The notes under the pieces are model-generated. The model was not told the origin of the DNA and did no database searches. It saw only the letters and a list, made by a program, of their open reading frames with translations. From assembly GCA_034440635.1 (NCBI GenBank), contig JAOTON010002096.1, forward strand, positions 129,001 to 193,000: DNA of 64,000 nucleotides, read 5' to 3'. Source of the stretch: Lepas anatifera. Its lineage: Eukaryota > Arthropoda > Thecostraca > Lepadidae. Both the position numbers and the translations under genes were made by a program. Below are positions 57,011-64,000 of this stretch, piece by piece. Positions within the stretch are counted from its first letter, which is position 1. Every line of letters starts with the position of its first letter.

Positions 57011-58156
57011 CTTCGCTCATAAATATACCTTTGAATAAAGGTATCTTTGAAATCGTGCATCATGAATGCAAGAAAGCTGCTGTAGGTGAGCTTCTACAGG
57101 TATCTTGAGTTTCTTCTGCTTTGATGCGTGGAGGGTCGTGAGTACGTCGTCGTCGTCGGGTCGGATGCACAGGTTTATTTTATTTCTGTGTGTTTTGCTT
57201 AAAATGGAGTACATAAAATTTGTATTGGTAAAAAATTACCCCCATAGGAAGAGGCTGCCCCAGCAACCAAATTTCTGCCCCAATTGGGGCAGGCTTTGGG
57301 GCTGCCCTAAGCGCCTCGTCGAGTTGCCTGCCACGTTCTGCAGACTGGAGTTTGACTGATCAGTTGGGGATCGGTGGCTGTTGAGCTTGTGATATCTGTA
57401 TATTTTAGCATTTTTAATTTATTTCTATCTGTTTTCTGTTTCATCTCTCATATGGAAAATATTGATAGTTAATGACTCTAAATGGCTTGCATGTCTACAG
57501 TTGTTTGATGTGTGTGCTTTGCTCTTCAGTAAATAACAATTTGTGGACAAAGAAAGGTCTTGAAATCGGGAAAAAGTTGTCTCCACCATAATTGCTTCAA
57601 ACAAAGATACCGCCTTTTGTATTATTCCTCGCCCTGGTGGGGGGTGTTTGAGCACCCCCTCTGATTTTTTTGGCAGCACAGAAAAGTGGTGGCACAAAGT
57701 GCCACTGTGCTTGGAACCATATACAGTGAATTCTTATTCTCAGAGCACCAGGACAGAACACAGGCCACACACTCTAGGGCTTCCCCATCGCGGAGCTCCT
57801 AAATTATGACCCAATACTTCCAAATGTATTGAAACTTGTTTGTTTGTTTGGTCAGTACAATCAGCAAAAGGTATGATGATAGCTGAAATCAAAAGACAAA
57901 ACATCAAGATAAAAAATGGCATGTGACATGAAGGCTACAGGTCGCTCATGTTGGCGAACGATTTTCATGTTTATTGGTGTTTCTGGTGTTTAATGATCTT
58001 TCATGTTTGGTGTGCCTTGGTGGCTGGTGGCCGGTCTTTGTGATGCGGTGGTACAAGCAATCGAAAAAATATACCGCTTATTCATTTGACTGACACTACC
58101 AATTATGCAAGTAATATTCTGGCATCAATTGACCTAACAGGATTCTCTTTCCACAG
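57011..58156. other. No gene seen; remnant of the TTAA-MITE family at 57625-57720
   Basis: 57625-57720 (CGCCCTGGTGGGGGGTG, then GCACAGAAAAGTGGTGGCAC) resembles a decayed end of the 5426-type MITE. The rest is unassigned and may contain the upstream exon or promoter of the gene beginning at 58157. Confidence 0.4.
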
Positions 58157-58167
58157 ACAGGAGGCAT

Positions 58168-60921
58168 ATGCTGTCAAGAATGTCAAACAACCATCCAGGC
58201 CAGATGATTAAAGAAGAGGTATCTGTGGGTAATGCCAATGCTGTATCAACTGTCAGCAAGCAAGAAACCGCACAAGAGCGTAAGTAACCTGGTTCAATTC
58301 TCCAGTTTGCTCAAAGTTAACAGCAAATCAATATTTGTTATTACTTTTTTGCTTTGAAAAGTGAGAAGGATAGACCTGGAAGAATACATGATTTAAAATG
58401 AAGGAAAAATATCCAATAATCTGGTCCATATTAACACACGCATTGACGTGGGGTGGGTACTCTCCCCCTTGGGTTTTTCGGAGATAGCAGAAAAACGGCG
58501 GCGCGTACCACCGCCGTACTTTGCATACCTTTTTCCCCATCATTTTTACAACTTCTGTGAAAATTTTAAGGTTAGGTCATCTCAGGAAGGTCACCAGTAC
58601 AGGTCAAGTGACCTGACCTAAAAAAAAGTTTAAGATAGCATAAGTCGGAGCAGGGTGAACTTATCCGATTGAAACTCATATCAAATTATGGACCCACCGA
58701 GTTCTCTAAAATTTGTTCTGGTATTTTTGATATCGATGACCTAAGGTCAAGTACGAGGCATGACCTCTCCATTGGAAATACATGGGAAAAATGTTTTTTA
58801 CTGAATAACTCAGCAACGGATGATGATGGAGCGTTTATTTTAGCTGCATTAGACTTGCCTTGGCTTTGCAGTTCTAATGATATGCATTTTATATAATTTG
58901 ACCCTGACCTGACCTCAGGTCAGGTCAAATCCTTGATTTGACGTAGCAAGGTCAAATTATATATCATTCGATTCGGCTTGCTACGATGATTCATATAGTT
59001 CAAGTCGTTTTTCTCTATCTTTATTTGTTTAGATGCAATGGCCAAAAAACTTAATTTACATGTTATCCCTATGACGGCATGTTTTGACCTCTCGTGACTT
59101 TAAATGTGACCTGACCAAAAAATGGTTCCAATATTTTCGATGGAGAAGTGGATGGGCTACCCAACGCCATTTACCGTTTTTCGCTACCTACCGTGGTTCT
59201 CGAGATCTAGGGGGGCGTGGTTCTCGAGATCTTAGGGGGTGGGTACCCGCCCCCTCCCCCGTCAAAGCGAAGGTGGCTCAGACCCCCGTCAATGCGCATG
59301 TTAACATTTGCACTTCTTGTTGTTCTCACAACTTTCGCCCTTACAGGAGTATGGTTTTTGTAACCCTATTTCGATTGAGGGCGATTGAACCATACTGTTT
59401 CAGTGTTCAGCGATTCAGCTAGAACATATAAACTACATTTGAATTAATCACTGTCTCTTTTTCACAGTGTTTTCTGAAGAGTTAATTCCATTTATCAAGC
59501 CAGAGCCTGTAGAAGATGATGCAGAAGGAACACTTCCAGATAACATCAGCACTGCCGACCCACTGGCACTGCAATCTACAGGTGGGGGCCTCATGTTTGC
59601 ACTAAGGCTAATTATGGGGCTGGTCCAGACCCTCTCTTGAAAAACCGAGAGCTTTTGGTGCTAGGCGTTTTATCGAAGATTTCCCAAGGTAAATGATGGA
59701 ACATAGTGTAACAAGTGAGTCACAATTGTCGAAATTAGCGACTTATAAGGTGGCTCGTACCCACCACCGGGGCAAAGGTTAAAGAAGCCAAGTACAAATG
59801 CAGTACCGTAATGATTTAACGGCAATCTCACGGTCGATGGGGTAGTGACGACAAAGAAGTCTAGCCGATACGAGAAAGGGTGGGTGTTGAATTTACCTGC
59901 GCTGCTGTCGAGAACACCAGTGTGATAATTTATCTAGGCTGGAGCAGGGGTTGGGTGGAACTGTACGATTTTTATTCCTTGAATTAGTTTCCAATAGTTT
60001 CTCGATCCGAAAAACCAGGCTTCATTGTCACGTTGCCCCAATAATTTCTACCACCTCCGTCAGAAAATCAACCTTCCGAATTTCCCGCGCCTTCTGAACG
60101 GCGAGTTGACCAGCACCTGATTCTATTTACATCATCGCATAGCAACGGCTTAGCAACGACCCTGAAAACAGCGGTTGCCATGTTTTGAAAGCGGACCTTG
60201 GGAAAGAAAGCCTTTCACATTTGATTCACATTTGCCATACAGCACCTACGTGTTGTCTGATTTGAACTCGTAAACAGGCATTACACAACCTCCAATACGA
60301 CGCTGGAAGCATTGCTTTCAATGAGAATACCACTGCAGTGCATGATCAGTATAATTACGTCATCTTATTTCGTCTTGATGAAACAAGGGACTAGTTTGCG
60401 TGTCAATTGCTGCATATGTAGTCGGAAATTCATTGATAAAATAATTATTTCTAAATTTTGTTTGCATTTGAGAATGAAATTTTTGGTTAGGCTCGTTCTC
60501 TCAGTAAAAGATACCCCGCGGCCATCATTTTTATCGACCTTTGGTCTACTGATGAATTAATCACATATTTGAGCTACACCTGACCAGGGGCGCCGCCACG
60601 GAATTTTTACAAGGGGGGACGAACCGGGGCTGGTGCTGACCGGGGGAGGCGAATTTTTAGCATATTCGGTACCTGACAGCATTAATGGTGATGGACCAAA
60701 ATTTTTTTGGGGGACATCCCCTGGTTGGCCAATAGGGGGGGCGTCCCACCTTCCCCCACGCTTTCGGCGCCCATGCACCTGACCCATAGTGGGTCGACGG
60801 AGGACTGACGGCTCGTATGAATTTTCAGTGCGATGTACGCAAGAGATCGACGTCAAGGAAGAGCCGGAAGTGAAGGTGGAAGTACAAGAGGATGATGTTG
60901 ATACCGCGGACTGCAAGCCAG
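58168..60921 (+). CDS. Host gene, three phase-1 exons: acidic, SUMO-motif-rich N-terminal region
   Basis: Exon 1 (acceptor CTCTTTCCACAG before 58157; ATG at 58168) runs to 58279, donor GTAAGT. Exon 2 is 59468-59581 (acceptor CTCTTTTTCACAG, donor GTGGGG). Exon 3 is 60829-60921 (acceptor ATTTTCAG, donor GTAAGT). Each junction falls in phase 1 and the three exons stay open, giving 37+38+31 residues. They encode MIKEEVSVG, PFIKPEPVEDD and IDVKEEPEVKVEVQEDDVD. Four psi-K-x-E SUMO consensus motifs lie in acidic context. Such segments often precede the fingers of C2H2 or MADF-type regulators, so a nuclear regulator is likely, but no DNA-binding domain is in the window. Upstream 5' UTR exons and the 3' continuation are not established. 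Confidence 0.65.
58431..59304. mobile_element. TTAA-flanked MITE, complete copy (874 bp), in intron 1 of the acidic gene
   Basis: Starts TTAACACACGCATTGACG and ends GTCAATGCGCATGTTAA. It holds about fifteen AGGTCA/TGACCT hexamers, including AGGTCAAGTGACCT (inverted, 2-nt spacer). A short duplicated GTGGTTCTCGAGATCT segment lies near 59190-59235. Lies between exons 1 and 2. Confidence 0.85.
59740..59785. repeat. TTAA-MITE terminal remnant in intron 2
   Basis: TACCCACCACCGGGGCAAAG followed by GTTAA matches the piggyBac-like right end of the 5426-6566 copy. No left end was recognised. Confidence 0.5.
60585..60775. mobile_element. hAT-like MITE, 191 bp, perfect 8-bp target duplication, in intron 2
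   Basis: CACCTGAC is repeated at 60577-60584 and 60776-60783. Termini CAGGGGCGCC and GGCGCCCATG pair at 9 of 10. The insertion ends 45 bp before the exon-3 splice acceptor. Non-coding. Confidence 0.88.
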
Positions 60922-61112
60922 GTAAGTGTACACTGATATACGCTGTACACTGATAAGCACTGTACTGATGTACACTGTTCACTGATGTACACTGATAAAG
61001 ATAGAAGAATAACGGAAGCGGTGGTGTTTCCCTGGCCCACTCGCAAAATAATGAAAAATTAAAAAGACGATGACGAAGCATTCTAAATATCAAAATATTG
61101 TGCGTACTACGC

Positions 61113-61213
61113 ATTTTGCAGAAAAATCATGGATACTTCATTGATTTTCGGCTAAAAATATCCCTAATTACACTAAATTCCGGGATTCGACCAAGGTGCC
61201 ACATTCCCTTTAA
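61113..61213. repeat. Partial copy of the second TTAA MITE family
   Basis: One end only: CCCTAATTACACTAAATTCC, then CAAGGTGCCACATTCCCTTT before AA, matching the right end of 22378-22832. Confidence 0.75.
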
Positions 61214-61627
61214 GATACTAACTTATCGTTTAAGCAGTGAAGACGTTATTCTTTTAAGCGTTTTTTATGTGTGCAAAGGATCTGGTTAGTATCGAGCAGC
61301 CAGGTTGTTTTCTCCACTGGCATTTCATACGCTAAGGCAATTTGACGATGAGGAACAAAGGGCTAATGTTCTTTTGGAAGTCCGTATATGACTGGGGTTC
61401 TTGAATGTACTATTGTAAGGTTTTTAGCTGAGTTTCAGGAAGTTAAGATTTGACATTCTCGATTTGAGATTTGATTCGGTGACCACCCTGATTTGTCCGT
61501 ACAAATTCAGAGCTCACTCCGAAACGTAGCATCGGTTGGGACGTTTCTTGCGATATATATTTGGTCAGATATTAATGGAGCATCTTGCATGAATTACGTT
61601 GCAAAACAGCCATTTTTTTTAACAGCG

Positions 61628-62084
61628 TTAAAGGGAATGTAGCACCTTGGTCGAATCCTGGAATTTAGTGTAATTAGGCGTACTTTTAGTAAAAAAATAA
61701 TGAAACCACTCATGATTTCTCTGAAAAATGTACAATAAGCTCAATATTTGGTTTTTAAAAATACTCCTCTAGAAAAAGAAATAAATATCAGCCTGTGGAT
61801 GATGTCCTGATCTGGCAACCACTACCATACTTGAAACTCTTCAAGGGCTTTGATTGACTGATGCTCATCGTGATGTCAGCATATGTCGTCACACCAGTAG
61901 CTCAGAACAATGGCCGCCAGCAACAGGGGGCTGAGGGGGCTGGTGTCAGATAGGTTTTAGCTTTTTCTACGGAAATATCGAGTTCCAAAGCAAATGAAAT
62001 ATGGAGTACCGGGTTTTCCGACCTGCTTTACAACTTGGCTATCTCAGTTAAAATCACGTTGTGAAGGTACCACATTCCCTTTAA
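61628..62084. mobile_element. TTAA-bounded MITE, second family, complete copy (457 bp)
   Basis: Left TTAAAGGGAATGTAGCACCT, right AGGTACCACATTCCCTTTAA, a near-perfect inverted pair with TTAA at the edges. Reverse-orientation twin of 22378-22832. Confidence 0.85.
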
Positions 62085-62322
62085 TAATTTATCCTAAATC
62101 CAGAAACTCAACTTGTCCGAGGAGTTTTGCTTCGAAGATATGCCGTGAAACTTGAGAATATATATGTACATGGCGAGGAAATGTTGCAAAATGTTCATGA
62201 ATTCGCATGAAGTTCCGCCATAGGGTCTTGAATTAAGTTTATTGGGCCGCAGATTTGATTTTCGTTCTAAACTACTTCCGCATGCAAATTTAAGCCTGCA
62301 GTTGTCGAGAATTTCGGAAGTG

Positions 62323-62368
62323 ATGGTGTCCAGGAAGAGGGGTGCACAGGTGGAGGAACCCAAGGAAT
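62323..62368 (+). CDS. Possible short coding exon (alternative start)
   Basis: ATG at 62323 gives MVSRKRGAQVEEPKE and reaches a good donor (AAT|GTGAGT) in phase 1, the phase used throughout the acidic gene. It could be an alternative first exon, or an internal exon starting after the CAG at 62330-62332. The pyrimidine tract is poor and there is no independent support. Confidence 0.25.
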
Positions 62369-62939
62369 GTGAGTGCTATGGTGAAAGAGTGGTTTTATGT
62401 GTGTTCTGCTTATATGTGTACTACTGTTAAGACAGTTGAGCTATTTTATATGTAAGCGTTTCAGGGCATATAGTCCCCCTGTTTGTGTGTCATTGAATAT
62501 GGGGAGTATGGTAAATATGTACTTTTCATCTTTTGCCGAGCCTAGTCAGGAAATGGTGCATGTATTTTATGGTACGTCAGGCCTTGCAAGACAATTTTGG
62601 TTGGCTGCAATGGTGTTCCTTGCCCTATATTTTTTATTTTTTGTTGTCTCTTCCTCGAGTCTCTTATGTATTTTTTATTCGAATGTTAAAGACTGCTAGT
62701 TGGTTGTAGGCTGATGAATCTGATTTTTATTTAGTGCTGAAAATATACCAGAATTGTGATAGATGCCATTCACTAAGATTTGGTCTAATCCATCTGTCTG
62801 TGTAAACTGGATGTCTGAACTGGAATGGAGCTGGTTTGAGCATTGACTTTCAAATTTATTGAATTAAGTACGATTTTATCAGGGAAACCCTCCGGTGCAT
62901 GCTTCTGTAAACAGACGCTTCATTATTTTCTGTTTTCAG

Positions 62940-62992
62940 CCACTGGTGGGCGGGTTTGGAACTGTTTCTGTGACAAAGCACCAAAGGCATAA
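62940..62992 (+). CDS. Possible terminal exon of the acidic gene
   Basis: The acceptor TTTTCTGTTTTCAG precedes 62940. Joined in phase 1 it adds ATGGRVWNCFCDKAPKA and a TAA, giving a 123-residue protein. The acceptor is strong but the added residues show no domain. A competing acceptor TGTATTTCAG at 63692 also keeps phase 1 (GLDDVLQLDIF). The true downstream exons may lie beyond the window. Confidence 0.3.
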
Positions 62993-63860
62993 TTGAGGCG
63001 CTTTCCTACATTGCGAGTCGTAACAAAAACACGTGGAGGGATGATGCTTGTCTTGTATTGTAAAAACATCAGGCCTGTGTCAGGACCCTGATTTCTTGGT
63101 TTAGCATACCTTTTTGATTACATTTGGCATAATTTTTCTGGCCATTAACTTGTTTATTAAAAAACATAAGTGGGGAGGTCCTGAACTTGTATCTGTAAAC
63201 TTTAAGTATCTGTAAAGTAAGTAAGTAAGTTTAAAGTATATGTACCCTGGTGGCATAAAAACGCATTCATTATACAACAGATGTTGAGTTTATAATTAAA
63301 TCAGCTAATTTTAATCAGCTTTGGGATTTCGGCATCACTCTCCGCTCGAAAAAGATATTGGGCCGTATATTATGGACAAATGTTTACGTTTGTTCATGAA
63401 CGTGTTCTGTTTGTACAAGCATACCATCTTGAACACAGCTTGCACACGTTTTACTATCTCTTACCTTCCTATTTTTGGTATTAGTACACAGCTCCTACAG
63501 GGATTGAGGACCTATGAACACGAAACTAAAAAGGAAAACATTTATGTGTTTTAACACATAATGGAGGTGGTTGGTTTTGACATCTCTTGGGATTTTGGAC
63601 CCAATGCTCACTGTCCCATGGGAAATTTTAGAGCCCTGATTCAGACTCATAGACCCATAGACTCAATCCATAGACTCACTCTGTATTTCAGGCCTTGACG
63701 ACGTTCTTCAGTTGGATATTTTTTTAGTAAATATTTCGCCGAGAAGGAAAATATGTGACCAAAGAGCATGCAATGTTTAAACATCTACATGGACCGCAAG
63801 CAAAAGTGCGCTCCCCACGCGTGTACCTGATAGGTGACTCCAGCAAACGTGTCATACGAC
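62993..63860. other. No feature recognised
   Basis: AT-rich sequence with a short GTAAGTAAGTAAG run near 63219 and no convincing ORF; candidate acceptor at 63692 noted under the acidic gene. Confidence 0.4.
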
Positions 63861-63861
63861 A

Positions 63862-64000
63862 GGGTCTGGGTGGCTCAGTCGGTTAGTGCACGCGCTCGGC
63901 TCGGGTCTACGACATTCTGTATGTGCAGGGTGTCGCGGGTTCGAACCCACCCAGAGGCAGGATTTGGCCCTCTGTCCTAGCTCAAGCCTAGTTATTTACC
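63862..64000 (+). mobile_element. tRNA-derived SINE head, cut by the window end
   Basis: CTGGGTG pairs with CACCCAG like an acceptor stem. Inside are an A box (TGGCTCAGTCGGTTAG) and a perfect B-box core (GGGTTCGAACCC). The distance between them suggests a long variable arm, as in Leu/Ser tRNAs, but the anticodon and T-stem regions are imperfect. Sequence continues beyond the CCA position (GAGGCAGGATTTGGCCC) without a terminator, so a SINE is more likely than a tRNA gene. Confidence 0.65.

Noticed and set aside
60557..61114. A 185-residue minus-strand open frame
   Set aside because: It runs antisense through a hAT-like MITE and exon 3 of the plus-strand gene; the sense exons have splice sites and consistent phase.
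63862..63965. A functional tRNA gene
   Set aside because: A and B boxes are good, but the T stem and anticodon arm are imperfect, and there is extra sequence after the acceptor without a T-run terminator; a SINE head fits better.

Overview
The window looks like a piece of a repeat-rich invertebrate nuclear genome. Introns, splice sites, C2H2 zinc-finger arrays, CR1-type and RNase H-bearing non-LTR retrotransposons, a Penelope-like fragment, hAT-like and TTAA-flanked MITEs, and tRNA-derived SINEs are all visible, and nothing is prokaryotic. RNase H-bearing LINEs with triple CCHC knuckles and TTAGG-like repeats lean towards an arthropod, perhaps a chelicerate, but this is a weak inference and other invertebrates are possible. 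Most of the window is mobile or repetitive DNA. The recognisable host-derived coding sequence is a duplicated zinc-finger locus on the minus strand and a short multi-exon acidic gene on the plus strand near the right end.

Layout. 1-4.5 kb: a decayed minus-strand RNase H-group LINE (element A1) with tandem 5' UTR monomers, broken by a second copy of the same family. 4.5-9.4 kb: a GGGGCCCC-rich satellite interrupted by a TTAA-flanked MITE, a Penelope-like remnant inside inverted repeats, and another MITE. 9.4-14.2 kb: segmental duplication copy 1 with zinc-finger locus ZF1 and a LINE inserted just downstream of it. 14.4-25 kb: a MITE, dispersed repeats, a very GC-rich block, a CR1-group LINE (B), foldback repeats, hAT-like MITEs and more satellite. 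25.2-29.0 kb: duplication copy 2 with zinc-finger locus ZF2 (27 fingers, one frameshift). 29-32 kb: LINE-B fragments and dispersed repeats.

32.2-43.2 kb: an almost complete 7.3-kb RNase H-group LINE (C) with a 12-bp target duplication, nested in ORF1 of a CR1-clade LINE (D). 43.4-46.9 kb: a ~370-bp tandem dimer, a MITE, a minisatellite, and satellite split by a MITE. 46.9-53.0 kb: element A2, a second copy of the family at the left edge, carrying a tRNA-SINE in its ORF2 and ending inside its RNase H domain. 53.0-54.5 kb: three hAT-like MITEs with perfect 8-bp target duplications. 55.7-57.0 kb: a CR1-like fragment (E). 58.1-61 kb: three consistent phase-1 exons of a host gene with four SUMO-consensus motifs, whose introns carry MITEs. 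63.9 kb to the end: a second tRNA-derived SINE head.

How the parts relate. The two zinc-finger loci descend from one duplication and have decayed at different positions. The acidic exons at 58-61 kb have the same splice phase (phase 1) as the zinc-finger exons, so they could be the 5' part of a similar transcription factor continuing past the window; that is inference. The TTAA-flanked MITE family carries about fifteen AGGTCA-type nuclear-receptor half-sites per copy, and one copy sits in an intron of the acidic gene.
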